Positions 18,224 to 27,646 of a stretch of 64,000 nt of DNA are shown here, in pieces. The position numbers and the translations under genes were made by a program. Under the pieces are notes generated by a model. The model was not told the origin of the DNA, ran no database searches, and worked only from the letters and a program-made list of their open reading frames with translations. This DNA comes from an uncultured Paracoccaceae bacterium (GTDB taxonomy: Bacteria > Pseudomonadota > Alphaproteobacteria > Rhodobacterales > Rhodobacteraceae), in NCBI GenBank assembly GCA_947497185.1, contig CANMFL010000003.1, forward strand, positions 310,001-374,000. Reading direction: 5' to 3'. Each line of letters opens with the position of its first letter. Position 1 is the first letter of the stretch.

Positions 18224-19561
18224 TTATTCTGACAGTGCGCGGCGCAGAAGTTCCACGTCATCAGCCATTTGGCTGTCGATCGCTTTGAGTTCTTCGATCT
18301 TTTTCACGCCGTGCATGACAGTGGTATGATCACGTCCGCCAAAGCGACGACCGATCTCTGGCAGCGACCGACTCGTCATGTTTTTCGCAAGATACATCGC
18401 GATCTGACGAGGACGCGCCAAGGTCCGCACCCGCTTTGGCCCGATCATATCGGACAGGCGGATGTTGTAATGCTCGGACACCTTGCGCTGAATTTCTTCG
18501 ACTGTGACCTTACGATCGGAGGCTTTCAGAACATCGGCAAGACAATCCTGCGTCAGCTCAAGGTTAATCTCACGACCAACAAGCGAGGCAAAAGCAAACA
18601 GACGGGTCAACGCACCTTCGAGAACACGCACGTTGGTGCTGATCCGGTGGGCAAGGAATTCCAAAACACCGTCGGCCATTTGAATGCCCGGATACATCGG
18701 CGCATAAGCCTCGGCCTTGGCTTGCAAAACGCCGAGACGCAGCTCGTAATCTGTCGGATGTAGATCAACAACCAGACCACATTGTAGGCGGGATTTGATC
18801 CGCTCTTCGAGATCTTTGATCTCACCGGGGGCACGATCCGCAGAGATGATAATCTGTTTGCCGGCATCAACAAGCGCGTTGAACGTGTGAAAGAATTCTT
18901 CTTGGGTGCTGTCTTTGCCAGCAAGAAACTGAACGTCATCGACCATCAGAATGTCGACGGAGCGGAACAGGTCCTTGAAATCCATCATTTTGCGGTCACG
19001 CAGTGCCGTGATGAAACGGTACATGAATTGCTCTGCGGACAAATAGAGCACGTTCATGTGTGGTGACTGATTCCGCAATTCGTGTGCAATCGCGTGCATC
19101 AAGTGCGTTTTACCAAGGCCAACACCACCATATAGGAACAGCGGGTTAAAGCTGACGGGACCACCTTCGGCGACGCGGCGGGCAGCGGCATGTGCAAGTT
19201 CGTTTGGTTTACCGACAACGAAGGTTTCAAACGTAAAGCGTTTATCAAGACCGGCCTGCGACGTGTCGCTTCGTGGGGCAGTGGCTGGCGTTTGAACATC
19301 TTTTGGCGCGGCGCGGCGTTCGCCACCAACCGCAAAGCTAAGGCGGTCAACGTTCTGATCCGCCTCGCGCAATTTGTGTATAATCAGGTCAGAAAAATTC
19401 TGTTTGACGTAATTGCCAATGAAAGTTGTTGGCGCATTTAGCGTCGCAACGCCGCCCGCCAGACCGCCAAATTCGAGCGGCTCGATCCAATTTGAAAAAC
19501 TATTTGCACCGAGAACGTCTTTCAAAGCGCCCAGTACACGTGCCCACGTATCATTCGTCAT
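18224..19561 (-). CDS. dnaA: Chromosomal replication initiator protein DnaA
   Basis: AAA+ initiator of 445 residues. Domain I is at the N-terminus (WARVLGALKDVLGANSFSNW). Walker A is LYGGVGLGKTHLMHA, Walker B is ILMVDDVQFLAGK, and the DNA-binding domain IV carries the DnaA signature GGRDHTTVMHGV near the C-terminus. Its presence, with dnaN, recF and gyrB following, marks an origin-proximal type of region, although in alphaproteobacteria the origin is not always next to dnaA. The 580-base gap upstream contains candidate DnaA boxes. Confidence 0.98.
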   Translation of the reverse strand: MTNDTWARVLGALKDVLGANSFSNWIEPLEFGGLAGGVATLNAPTTFIGNYVKQNFSDLIIHKLREADQNVDRLSFAVGGERRAAPKDVQTPATAPRSDTSQAGLDKRFTFETFVVGKPNELAHAAARRVAEGGPVSFNPLFLYGGVGLGKTHLMHAIAHELRNQSPHMNVLYLSAEQFMYRFITALRDRKMMDFKDLFRSVDILMVDDVQFLAGKDSTQEEFFHTFNALVDAGKQIIISADRAPGEIKDLEERIKSRLQCGLVVDLHPTDYELRLGVLQAKAEAYAPMYPGIQMADGVLEFLAHRISTNVRVLEGALTRLFAFASLVGREINLELTQDCLADVLKASDRKVTVEEIQRKVSEHYNIRLSDMIGPKRVRTLARPRQIAMYLAKNMTSRSLPEIGRRFGGRDHTTVMHGVKKIEELKAIDSQMADDVELLRRALSE

Positions 19562-20142
19562 CTATTCAGTTGTCCCACTGTCGTTGTCGTCACGGGGCCC
19601 CACAGCCCGCATTAATTACTCATCATAAACAAACAAAAAAGCGTCGCTTGCCACAGAACAAGCGCCCTCTTCATCTGCATTCTGCGGTGAAATCTTAGTC
19701 ACGCCGAAACGGCGTAAGACCCACAAACAGTACAATATAGGGGACGGACAACATGCGCCGCGCATACGGCATCATGTCGACACAAACCTGACATTGGTGC
19801 TTAGTTTGCCCTAAGCATCTTAACCTTGGATGTATGAGAAGCGGTCGTGTTGCGAATTGGCAGTATTTCTTAATGCAACAAACGTCCGGCTTCCATCGTA
19901 TCCCCCATGCGACCCGAGTCGCTTGGATAAGTTACCAACCGCAGTGGTGCCATATCAACAGAACAACGCGCTTGACTCTGACCCTTGTGGAAAAGAATCT
20001 CTCGGCCCGCGCAAAGCCCTTGGAATTGCTTAGATTTGCGTCTCGGAAAAGAAAAAGCGCGCCACATTGGGCGCGCTTTTCATAAGCTCTTGCAGGTGAC
20101 ATTTCGACAACGATTCTGCCGTCGAAAGCGTCGTCTCGCCTA
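19562..20142. other. Large intergenic region between dnaA and rpsT; possible origin or regulatory region
   Basis: No convincing gene in 581 bases. It holds the dnaA promoter region, one sequence TTTTCCACA on the minus strand (19986-19994) that fits the relaxed DnaA box TTWTNCACA, a weaker TTATCCAAG (19922-19930), and the rpsT terminator at 20053-20080. Another TTTTCCACA lies inside rpsT at 20202-20210, in the same orientation. A short AT-rich stretch with ATTAATTACTCATCATAAAC is at 19610-19632. This is weak support for an origin; it could equally be dnaA autoregulation. Confidence 0.35.
20053..20080 (-). terminator. Rho-independent terminator of rpsT
   Basis: An 11-base-pair stem (20053-20063 with 20070-20080), six-base loop, and a run of five T on the minus strand directly after the stem. 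It lies 63 bases past the rpsT stop. The stem also ends in four T on the plus strand. Confidence 0.85.
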
Positions 20143-20406
20143 TTAGGCGAGTGACTTCACGCGGGAAGACAGACGGGACATTTTGCGTGCCACTGTGTTT
20201 TTGTGGAAAACGCCTTTTGTGACGCCGCGCATCAGTTCTGGCTGGGCAGCTTTCAGTGCTGCTGCTGCTGCTGCTTGGTCGCCAGAAGCGATGGCTTCTT
20301 CAACTTTGCGCAGCTCTGTGCGGATCCGTGAACGGCGCATTTTGTTGATCGCAAAACGTGCTTCGTTCTGACGTGCGCGTTTTTTAGCCTGTGGAGTATT
20401 CGCCAT
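20143..20406 (-). CDS. rpsT: 30S ribosomal protein S20
   Basis: Basic 87-residue protein starting [21 protein letters not shown], which is the standard S20 beginning; it binds 16S rRNA in the small subunit. It lies next to dnaA, a common alphaproteobacterial arrangement. The 175 bases upstream include a long imperfect hairpin (20527-20573). Confidence 0.97.
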   Translation of the reverse strand: MANTPQAKKRARQNEARFAINKMRRSRIRTELRKVEEAIASGDQAAAAAALKAAQPELMRGVTKGVFHKNTVARKMSRLSSRVKSLA

Positions 20407-20526
20407 GATGCGTACCTTATGTCTAAGCCCATTGATCGGGCAATTGAATATCGTCTGCGCAATCGGCCCGACCGGGTTTTAGAACCGGCTGATTCTGGCC
20501 AAGCGGGCCTCACACGCATTTATAAG

Positions 20527-20573
20527 GCGGCATATAGGGGCAATCCTTCAAGAAAGGAACCCCTAAACGCCGC
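20527..20573. terminator. Long three-step hairpin between the enoyl-CoA hydratase gene and rpsT
   Basis: Three nested pairings share one axis: 20527-20531 with 20569-20573, 20536-20540 with 20560-20564, and 20544-20548 with 20554-20558, closing on a five-base loop. It begins nine bases past the hydratase stop on the minus strand. No T-run follows, so it may be an mRNA 3' end structure rather than a Rho-independent terminator. Confidence 0.4.
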
Positions 20574-20581
20574 GGGTTGTC

Positions 20582-21358
20582 TTACTTGTCGCGGAACTGC
20601 GCTTCGCGTTTTTCTTGGAATGCAGCCATGCCTTCGGATTGGTCCTCAGTTGCGAAAAGCGACTGGAACAAACGACGTTCGTAGTTAATGCCTTCGGCCA
20701 ATGTCGTCTCGTAAGACCGATTAACCGCGTCTTTCGCCGCAATCGTTGCGATTTGAGACTTTTCACCGATTTTCACAGCAGCAGCGCGGGCTTCGTCCAT
20801 CAGCTTTTTGACAGGAACGACGCGGCTCACAAGGCCAGAGCGTTCAGCCTCTTCGGCGTCCATAAAGCGACCAGTCAGATGCATATCCATCGCCTTGGAT
20901 TTACCGACAAAACGGGTCAAACGCTGTGTCCCGCCGATCCCAGCGATGACACCAAGGTTAATTTCAGGCTGACCAAACTTGGCGTTGTCACCAGCAATGA
21001 TAAAGTCGCACATCATCGCCAATTCGCATCCGCCGCCCAGCGCATAGCCAGCAACGGCCGCGATAATCGGTTTGCGCGTGTTGTTGAAACGTTTGGTCTC
21101 AGCGGTAAAGAAATCACGCATGAACATATCAACGAAAGACTGGTTCGCCATCTCGGTGATATCAGCGCCAGCAGCAAAAGCTTTGCTCGACCCGGTGATG
21201 ATGATGCAGCGCACTTTGTCATTGCTATCAGCATCTTCCAAGGCGGTGCAAACTTCGCCGAGCAGTTTTTGATTGAGCGCATTTAGCGCGTCTGGGCGGT
21301 CCAGCGTGATGGTGGCGACATTTTCAGTCACATCAACGTTGATCGTTTCATAAGCCAT
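20582..21358 (-). CDS. Enoyl-CoA hydratase (crotonase family)
   Basis: A 258-residue crotonase-fold enzyme that hydrates enoyl-CoA in fatty acid oxidation. The oxyanion-hole segments are [10 protein letters not shown] and [15 protein letters not shown]. The catalytic glutamates are expected in ELAMM (just after GGGC) and in the [20 protein letters not shown] segment. I start at ATG 21358 (MAYETINV); an upstream ATG would add MLC only. It follows mutM by 63 bases and probably shares its transcript. Confidence 0.92.
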   Translation of the reverse strand: MAYETINVDVTENVATITLDRPDALNALNQKLLGEVCTALEDADSNDKVRCIIITGSSKAFAAGADITEMANQSFVDMFMRDFFTAETKRFNNTRKPIIAAVAGYALGGGCELAMMCDFIIAGDNAKFGQPEINLGVIAGIGGTQRLTRFVGKSKAMDMHLTGRFMDAEEAERSGLVSRVVPVKKLMDEARAAAVKIGEKSQIATIAAKDAVNRSYETTLAEGINYERRLFQSLFATEDQSEGMAAFQEKREAQFRDK

Positions 21359-21421
21359 GCAAAGCAATCCATGCAGTTTCTCTGACCCCTGTTGTTGGCG
21401 AAGTATTTGCTACGGATCAAG

Positions 21422-22273
21422 CTATCTTTGGCATTGCGGACAAAAGAAACTTGAACGACCGGACTGCACGATTCGGGTGATTTGGGCCGTGCAATCAGGG
21501 TTAACGCAGGGATCTCCTTCACGGTCATATACCTGAAAACCATGTTGAAAATAACCCAACTCGCCGTCCGCCTGTCGGTAGTCTTTTAGGGATGATCCAC
21601 CCGCTGCAATGGCCTCTTCAAGAACGGCACGAATAATAGGCACGAGGCCCGAAACCCTTTTGGCCGCGATCTGCCCGGCCTTGCGCGCAGGATGAACGCC
21701 AGCACGAAACAGCACTTCACAGACGTAAATATTACCCAAGCCAGATACGATCCTTTGATCCAAAAGGGCGGATTTGATCGGTGTATTGCGATTCTTCAGA
21801 CGATCAACGAGGTATGTTTCGTCAAAGTTATTCCCAAGCGGCTCTGGCCCCAGATCGCGCATTAACCAGTGATCGTCTTGGCCTACGGTAGGTAGCAAAT
21901 CCATCGCCCCAAACCGACGCGCATCATTGAACGTGATCCGCACACCACTATCCAGATGCAAAACAACGTGGTCATGTTTGGCTGGCACAGGATGATCGTG
22001 ATGGTAATCACCCGTTTTGTGGCCGGAAATCAACATCCGCCCCGACATGCCAAGGTGGATCAACAGACTTTCGCCGCCTTCGAGGTCAACAAGAATGTAT
22101 TTTGACCGACGCCGCAGCCCCAACACCTTTCGATTCGTCAGGCGCACAGCCATATTTTCAGGAAACGGCCATCGCAAATCAGGGCGGTTTACGTCTGCCT
22201 GCGCGATTACTGCGCCCTCCATAACGGGCGCCAAACCGCGACGGACTGTCTCGACCTCTGGTAATTCGGGCAT
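21422..22273 (-). CDS. mutM: Formamidopyrimidine-DNA glycosylase
   Basis: Bifunctional DNA glycosylase/AP lyase that removes 8-oxoguanine. The mature N-terminus is [13 protein letters not shown] with catalytic Pro1 and Glu2. A C-terminal zinc finger has two Cys pairs (CVNPDC and CPQC). The length of 283 residues is typical. It is divergent from ubiE with an 85-base gap, a common pairing in this group. Confidence 0.96.
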   Translation of the reverse strand: MPELPEVETVRRGLAPVMEGAVIAQADVNRPDLRWPFPENMAVRLTNRKVLGLRRRSKYILVDLEGGESLLIHLGMSGRMLISGHKTGDYHHDHPVPAKHDHVVLHLDSGVRITFNDARRFGAMDLLPTVGQDDHWLMRDLGPEPLGNNFDETYLVDRLKNRNTPIKSALLDQRIVSGLGNIYVCEVLFRAGVHPARKAGQIAAKRVSGLVPIIRAVLEEAIAAGGSSLKDYRQADGELGYFQHGFQVYDREGDPCVNPDCTAQITRIVQSGRSSFFCPQCQR

Positions 22274-22358
22274 GGCGTACTTTCCTTATAGGGTGCGGAC
22301 GGTGTATGCCGCGATAAGCGTCCTATACTTGGGGCGAAGCACAGAGGACGACAAGCCC

Positions 22359-23105
22359 ATGACTGACGACAAAACAACGCATTTTGGGTTCGAAACGGTT
22401 CGCGAAGACGAAAAAGCGGGCCGCGTGCAGGGCGTATTTTCTTCGGTCGCCTCTAAATATGACGTCATGAACGACGTAATGTCGGTCGGCATCCACCGCA
22501 TTTGGAAAGATGCGATGATGGATTGGTTAGCCCCACGTCCCGGTCAGAAACTGTTGGACGTAGCTGGCGGAACAGGCGACATTTCATTCCGCTTCTTGAA
22601 ACGCGCGGGGTCCGGCCACGCAACGGTGCTTGATTTGACCGAACCCATGTTGGTCGAAGGGCGCAAACGCGCCGAAGCCGAAGACATGTCCGCGAAACTC
22701 GATTGGGTGGTCGGCGACGCGATGGCGCTACCGTTCGACGACAACACCTTCGACGTTTACACGATTTCCTTTGGCATTCGAAATGTCACCCGCCCCCAAG
22801 AAGCATTGAACGAAGCGTACCGCGTGCTGCGTCCGGGCGGGCGATTGATGGTTCTAGAGTTTTCGCAACTGCCGAACCCGATGATGCAGGCCGCATACGA
22901 CGCGTATTCGTTCAACGTGATCCCGCGCATGGGCAAATTAATCGCGAATGATAGCGAGAGCTATCAATACCTCGTCGAATCAATCCGCAACTTCCCCGAT
23001 CAAGAAACCTTCTTGAATATGGTCAAAACGGCTGGGTTTGAGAACGCAAAATATCGCAACATGACCTTGGGCGTCGCAGCCCTTCATTCTGGTTGGAAAC
23101 TCTAA
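22359..23105 (+). CDS. ubiE: Demethylmenaquinone/2-polyprenyl-6-methoxybenzoquinol C-methyltransferase UbiE
   Basis: SAM-dependent C-methyltransferase of ubiquinone synthesis, 248 residues. Motif I is [15 protein letters not shown], motif II is [20 protein letters not shown], and motif III is [16 protein letters not shown] start at 22017 would overlap mutM; ATG 22359 begins the usual [11 protein letters not shown]. ubiB follows after one base. Confidence 0.96.
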   Translation: MTDDKTTHFGFETVREDEKAGRVQGVFSSVASKYDVMNDVMSVGIHRIWKDAMMDWLAPRPGQKLLDVAGGTGDISFRFLKRAGSGHATVLDLTEPMLVEGRKRAEAEDMSAKLDWVVGDAMALPFDDNTFDVYTISFGIRNVTRPQEALNEAYRVLRPGGRLMVLEFSQLPNPMMQAAYDAYSFNVIPRMGKLIANDSESYQYLVESIRNFPDQETFLNMVKTAGFENAKYRNMTLGVAALHSGWKL

Positions 23106-23106
23106 G

Positions 23107-24636
23107 ATGCGCGGCCCTCACAATATCATCCGCCTGATCCGGACTGGTGCGACATTCGAACGTACCGGTGCCATGAACGTCGTGCTGGAGGCGTTAGAAG
23201 CCCCCCCCTTGGTTAAAGGTGTTTTCCGCACGATTGTCTGGCCATTTCAGTGGCTTGGGTACAAAGGTGACGTAAATGCGCCGCCGGTGCCGCGCGCTTT
23301 GACAGCTTTGGGGCCTGCGTACATCAAATTTGGGCAAATCTTATCGACCCGACCTGATGTAGTCGGCAACGACATGGCGATCCAGTTACGGGTCCTACAA
23401 GACAAACTACCGCCGTTTTCGATGCAAGAAGCAAAAGACGAAATTGAACGGGAAATCGGGCAAACCGTCGAACAGTTGTTCTCGTCATTTTCGGAACCCG
23501 TTGCGGCTGCGTCCTTGGCACAAGTGCACAAAGCACACTTGGCCGATACCGGTGAAGCTGTCGCAGTGAAGGTTCTTCGTCCCGGCATCGAAAAAGCATT
23601 CCGCAAAGATATCGACGCATTCTATTTCGCAGCGCGTGCGATCGAATTTCTGTCGCCATCATCACGTCGATTGCGCCCGATGGAGGTCATCACGCACTTC
23701 GAAGGTGTCGTGTCTGGCGAACTGGACTTGCGCCTCGAATCATCTGCGGCATCGGAATTCGCGGATAATACTGCCGAAGATGCAGGATTTGCGGTGCCTC
23801 GCGTCAGATGGCACCTATCTGCTCGGCGTGTCATGACGCTAGACTGGGCCGAAGGCGTGAACGCTGGCGACAACGACGCAATTGATGCCGCTGGACATAA
23901 CCGCGAAGAATTATCCACACGCGTCTTACAAATGTTTCTGAACCACGCCTTACGCGACGGATATTTCCACGGCGATATGCACCAAGGGAACCTGAAAATC
24001 GGGGCGAATGGCGATATCATCGCCTATGATTTCGGGATCATGGGGCGCATTGATGAATACACGCGACGTGTCTACGCCGAGATTCTCTACGGGTTCATCC
24101 GCCGAGATTACAAACGCGTTGCCGAAGTTCATTTTGAGGCAGGTTATGTTCCCGCAAACCGAGATGTCGATGAATTCGCGCGGGCGTTGCGTGCGGTAGG
24201 CGAACCCATCTTTGGAATGGATGCGACACGCATCTCGATGGCCCGCCTGCTGTCTTACCTGTTCGAAGTCACCGAACGTTTCGGGATGGAGACTCGTACA
24301 GAGCTGATCCACCTCCAGCGCACCATGGTTGTTGTTGAAGGCGTCGCGCGATCCATGAACCCCAAGATGAATATTTGGGAAGATGCACGCCCCATCGTCG
24401 AAGCGTACATTAAGGATAGCATTGGCCCGAAAGCCATTATGCAAGATTTGATGAAAACGGCGGTGGTCCTGTCTCGATACGGATCACGCTTGCCCGCGAT
24501 GGCCGAGGCCGCAATTATTCGGCAATCGAATCCTGCGCAGGACGACGACCAAAAACTCAATCTGGGACCAGCGGTTTGGATGGTATCCGGTGCTGCGATT
24601 ATGGGGCTCGCGGTGTGGCTCGCAAGTGTGATCTAA
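23107..24636 (+). CDS. ubiB: Ubiquinone biosynthesis ABC1 kinase-like protein UbiB
   Basis: Atypical kinase of 509 residues that supports ubiquinone synthesis at the inner membrane. The KxGQ-type motif is KFGQILSTRPD, the A-rich loop lies in PVAAASLAQVHKA, the nucleotide lysine in VAVKVLRPG, the catalytic loop is HGDMHQGN, and the DFG motif is YDFGIMG. Two C-terminal hydrophobic segments anchor it (around AVWMVSGAAIMGLAVWLAS). It is coupled to ubiE and its end overlaps the convergent flgD gene by four bases. A TTATCCACA sequence falls inside the gene at 23911-23919. Confidence 0.95.
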   Translation: MRGPHNIIRLIRTGATFERTGAMNVVLEALEAPPLVKGVFRTIVWPFQWLGYKGDVNAPPVPRALTALGPAYIKFGQILSTRPDVVGNDMAIQLRVLQDKLPPFSMQEAKDEIEREIGQTVEQLFSSFSEPVAAASLAQVHKAHLADTGEAVAVKVLRPGIEKAFRKDIDAFYFAARAIEFLSPSSRRLRPMEVITHFEGVVSGELDLRLESSAASEFADNTAEDAGFAVPRVRWHLSARRVMTLDWAEGVNAGDNDAIDAAGHNREELSTRVLQMFLNHALRDGYFHGDMHQGNLKIGANGDIIAYDFGIMGRIDEYTRRVYAEILYGFIRRDYKRVAEVHFEAGYVPANRDVDEFARALRAVGEPIFGMDATRISMARLLSYLFEVTERFGMETRTELIHLQRTMVVVEGVARSMNPKMNIWEDARPIVEAYIKDSIGPKAIMQDLMKTAVVLSRYGSRLPAMAEAAIIRQSNPAQDDDQKLNLGPAVWMVSGAAIMGLAVWLASVI

Positions 24637-25304
24637 CTGTTTGCCTCTCGGATCGCTGACACGTCGCTTGCAGGTACTACCGTGCCTCCTTCAAAGACCA
24701 CATGCGTGTCGCCATCGGCGTTTTTCTGAACTTCACGAACAGTGCCGTAGACCGCCGCCTGCGAGGTTGCGAGCAACGTGTCGCCGTCGTAACTTTCAAC
24801 CTCGAACGTATACTGTCCCGTCGGGAACGGAAATCCGTCGTTCGTGACGCCAGCCCATTCGATTGCATCGCTTTTTGCGGGCGCAGTAAAGCGCGTCACC
24901 TCGTACCCCGCCGAATCGCGCACGACGATGTCGATCTCGGTGGCTGTCGGCGCTGGCGACGGAAGCAGCGTAATCGGCGATCCATCAAATTGAGCTGGTG
25001 CAACTGCACGTGCTTGTTTTCCCACCCAATCAGCCATCTGAGCTATACCAGTCAATCCTAGCTGAGACTTTAACTCTTTAAGCAGATCATTGGTTTTGAC
25101 CTGCTGCTCGACGTTCGAAAACGTCGCTAATTGCACAGCATAATCCGATGAGTCGACCGGATTTAACGGGTCCTGGTTTTGCATTTGCACCGTGAGCATC
25201 TTTAAGAAGGTCTCGAAATCAGAACTGATCTCGCCTCCTACAGTTGCTGTAGGTAAAACACTGGATTGGGTTGTTGCATTGACTTGTGTAGTTGAAACTT
25301 CCAT
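24633..25304 (-). CDS. flgD: Flagellar hook-capping scaffold protein FlgD
   Basis: Hook cap of 223 residues. The N-terminal segment FETFLKMLTVQMQNQDPLNPVDS followed by YAVQLATFSNVEQQVKTN (split here) is diagnostic. The C-terminal half has the FlgD Ig/tudor-like region (RDSAGYEVTRF, GVTNDGFPFPTGQYTFEV). It lies seven bases after the FliK-like gene. Its end overlaps ubiB, marking the left border of the second flagellar block. Confidence 0.93.
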   Translation of the reverse strand: MEVSTTQVNATTQSSVLPTATVGGEISSDFETFLKMLTVQMQNQDPLNPVDSSDYAVQLATFSNVEQQVKTNDLLKELKSQLGLTGIAQMADWVGKQARAVAPAQFDGSPITLLPSPAPTATEIDIVVRDSAGYEVTRFTAPAKSDAIEWAGVTNDGFPFPTGQYTFEVESYDGDTLLATSQAAVYGTVREVQKNADGDTHVVFEGGTVVPASDVSAIREANS

Positions 25305-25311
25305 TTAATCC

Positions 25312-26730
25312 TCAAAGCCTTAGGTTAAGACGGCCATTCGCCGTATCTTGTGGGACGTTTTGCCTGTGATCAGGTTGTTCGGGGTCATCGAATTCGCGTT
25401 CAGCACCTGAAACGTTCGCCGTGTCCTTTTCAGGTGTCGCGCTGCCGCCAAATTCAAAATTCAGACTATCGTAACCAAGCGACTGAAATTCCTGCGCGAG
25501 TTCATTCACATTGCGGCGCATAATGTCAGCTGTCTCTGGACGTTCGGCGACCACGATCATCGTCATTACGCCGTCGGTCGTACCCAATGTCATACGAACA
25601 TGCCCGAGTCCTTCCGGATTGAGGCGAATGACAGTTGTACCATCGCTTTGCTTCGAGAATTGTACCGCAAGTTGTTGGGCAATCTGACGCGCCTCGCTTT
25701 GAACGTGCGAAGGTGTTATCTGACTGGGACTAGTTGTCGGTACGGATTGTCGTGCACCAAGTTCGCCTGCGACTGCAAACTCCAACAAATCCCTTCCTTC
25801 ACGGCGGGAACCCGACTGTGGTGGTGTCAACGGCGGTTGTAGCCCACCCCCGATCTGTGCCGATATCGCACCCGCACCTTGAGTAACTAGCGTCGACGTT
25901 ATGTGCGCCGGAATAACCGTTTCACGAACCGAATCGACACGAGTGAATTTAGCGGCGCGTGTAGCTTCATCATCCTGTGTTTGAATTTTAGGTGAACTGG
26001 ATTTCAGTTGCGGTACGCTTAAAGTATCCGCGTGTGGCGCGGGCAACGACTGAGCAGGCACCACCGACAACGGTTGCGCATTCGACATCGACTGAGGTGG
26101 TGTCGCAATTTTGGCCATTAGATCAGCCGGTTTGTTAGGTAAACTTGAGGATGCTGAAGTGATGGTTTCTGTGGTTTGAATAGACGAGTTTTTAACGACA
26201 ACTATTACCCCCCCTGCTTGCGATTGAGCTAACGCAAGTGGCGTTTTCTGCGCCACAGCAACCCGCGATTCGCTAGAAACCAAAGGAGTCTCAGGCAGGT
26301 GCTGGCCGCCATCTATCCGATTTTTTGACTGCGGCGAGACTGTAGATCTCAGTGCCTCTGTTGGCGAATGGATTGCAACACCGATGACTGAAGGCGGCGA
26401 CGACTTATTCGTGATCTCCACTTCGACTGTGCCAACTGCCGCGAGCCTCGGCGCGGGTAAAGTTTGTTCGATTTTTACCAAATCCAACTGCTGCACACCG
26501 ACGGTTTCGACCTTCTCAAGTTCGGGTTCACGTTTCGATGTAATCAATAGGTCGCCTTCTGGCGCAGACGTTTCGTCAAGCCACATCAACCGTTCAGCCG
26601 AGGGCACAGAAACGAGATGTTCAAATTGGTTTGCCACGCCTTCGCCTTCAACCAGAACTACAGAACTGGCCAAATCTACACCCTGTCGCGCGGCCTTGCC
26701 TGTCGTCGCTAAAATTGGAATTTCTACCAT
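25312..26730 (-). CDS. fliK: Flagellar hook-length control protein, FliK-like
   Basis: A 472-residue protein with a long low-complexity N-terminal part rich in Ser, Thr, Pro, Gln and Val, and a compact C-terminal domain (EARQIAQQLAVQFSKQSDG, TTVIRLNPEGLGHVRMTLG, then TMIVVAERPETADIMRRNV) that is the FliK/Flg_hook domain. This architecture fits the secreted ruler that switches export from hook to filament proteins. I choose ATG 26730 with GGAG upstream; the frame to 26832 would extend into the region upstream of the divergent flgJ-like gene. The gene precedes flgD. Confidence 0.82.
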   Translation of the reverse strand: MVEIPILATTGKAARQGVDLASSVVLVEGEGVANQFEHLVSVPSAERLMWLDETSAPEGDLLITSKREPELEKVETVGVQQLDLVKIEQTLPAPRLAAVGTVEVEITNKSSPPSVIGVAIHSPTEALRSTVSPQSKNRIDGGQHLPETPLVSSESRVAVAQKTPLALAQSQAGGVIVVVKNSSIQTTETITSASSSLPNKPADLMAKIATPPQSMSNAQPLSVVPAQSLPAPHADTLSVPQLKSSSPKIQTQDDEATRAAKFTRVDSVRETVIPAHITSTLVTQGAGAISAQIGGGLQPPLTPPQSGSRREGRDLLEFAVAGELGARQSVPTTSPSQITPSHVQSEARQIAQQLAVQFSKQSDGTTVIRLNPEGLGHVRMTLGTTDGVMTMIVVAERPETADIMRRNVNELAQEFQSLGYDSLNFEFGGSATPEKDTANVSGAEREFDDPEQPDHRQNVPQDTANGRLNLRL

Positions 26731-26824
26731 CGGTGCTCCGATTCTGTTTCGATGAATATGACAGCGGATGATTACTAATTCTTTACCGCCGTCGCAGATA
26801 ACTGGCGCAGAAAAGGAGAATCGT

Positions 26825-27115
26825 ATGCTCACCGGATTAAACCCGCATTTGCAGCAAGGCCCGCAAGCAACGCCGCAAAATGATAATATTCAAGCGTTAA
26901 AAGAAGCGGCTATTAAGCTTGAGGCAACATTTTTATCCGAAATGCTCAAGTCAGCCGGGGTCGGCGAATCTCGCGGCGATTTTGGCGGTGGAGCCGGAGA
27001 AGACCAATTTGGGTCATTTTTAAGCGACGCACAATCGCTCGAATTGGCGCGAAGTGGCGGAGTAGGCCTAGCCGAATCAATCTTCGAAGCAATGAAGGCA
27101 AGACAAGATGAATAA
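26825..27115 (+). CDS. flgJ: Rod-binding protein, FlgJ N-terminal-domain type
   Basis: A 96-residue protein equal to only the rod-binding domain of FlgJ (AAIKLEATFLSEMLKSAGVG is the recognisable helix). The muramidase domain of enteric FlgJ is missing, as is normal in alphaproteobacteria, where a separate lytic transglycosylase opens the cell wall. The start ATG 26825 has AGGAG seven bases upstream. The end overlaps the next gene by eight bases. Confidence 0.85.
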   Translation: MLTGLNPHLQQGPQATPQNDNIQALKEAAIKLEATFLSEMLKSAGVGESRGDFGGGAGEDQFGSFLSDAQSLELARSGGVGLAESIFEAMKARQDE

Positions 27116-27449
27116 AACAACGACGAAGAAAATACTTAATGCGCTCTCGATTGAACGTGAAGCTGCATTGAAAGGTGACTTTGAAGGCCTCAACCAGATA
27201 GCAAAAACAAAAGAAACAGAATTTTTGAAACTACGATCTATCCGCCTATCAGACGCTGATCTCAACGTTATTTCGAAAGAGATCCGCCGAAATCAAGCAA
27301 TAATGGACGCCGTAATTTCCGGCGTTAAATCCGCAAGGTCCTATATTTCCGGGACCAAAAACAACGCGTCGAAAGTTACTATATACAACAAGTCAGGCAC
27401 CATGGAGACATTTGACAACCGCCCATCCCTCAATTCTGAAAAGTATTAA
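27108..27449 (+). CDS. Small flagellar protein, possible FlgN-type chaperone
   Basis: A 113-residue helical, lysine-rich protein. The first 75 residues look like one long coiled helix (ALSIEREAALKGDFEGLNQI, then KEIRRNQAIMDAVISGVKSA), followed by a polar tail that ends in KY. Size, position between flgJ and flagellin, and the N-terminal helix resemble FlgN, the chaperone for hook-filament junction proteins. I cannot confirm the family from motifs. It overlaps the flgJ-like gene by eight bases and is followed by a 197-base gap. Confidence 0.6.
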   Translation: MNKTTTKKILNALSIEREAALKGDFEGLNQIAKTKETEFLKLRSIRLSDADLNVISKEIRRNQAIMDAVISGVKSARSYISGTKNNASKVTIYNKSGTMETFDNRPSLNSEKY

Positions 27450-27646
27450 GGCGTTTCATAAAATTGAAGTGATTGTTCGTTGCGGCGTTAAGGAATTGTT
27501 CAACAAGTAGGGTGCATAAGAAATACATCCAGAACGGACAAACCGCAAATTGCGAAATTGAAATCGTCAGAACGGCGTACAAGCCGATCCGATAGGGTCG
27601 AAATCCTGAAATCATGCGCAAAATGCGCGAACAAAGGACCCAAAAT

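Noticed and set aside
20207..20282. Trinucleotide-like CTG/GCA run inside rpsT
   Set aside because: It encodes the alanine-rich stretch of S20; a normal coding feature, not an expanded repeat.
23911..23919. Exact DnaA box TTATCCACA inside ubiB
   Set aside because: A single site within a coding region encoding conserved residues; no cluster around it, so likely chance.
27560..27646. FliA (sigma-28) promoter before flagellin (CCGATAG-like -10)
   Set aside because: No matching -35 element at the right spacing could be found by eye.
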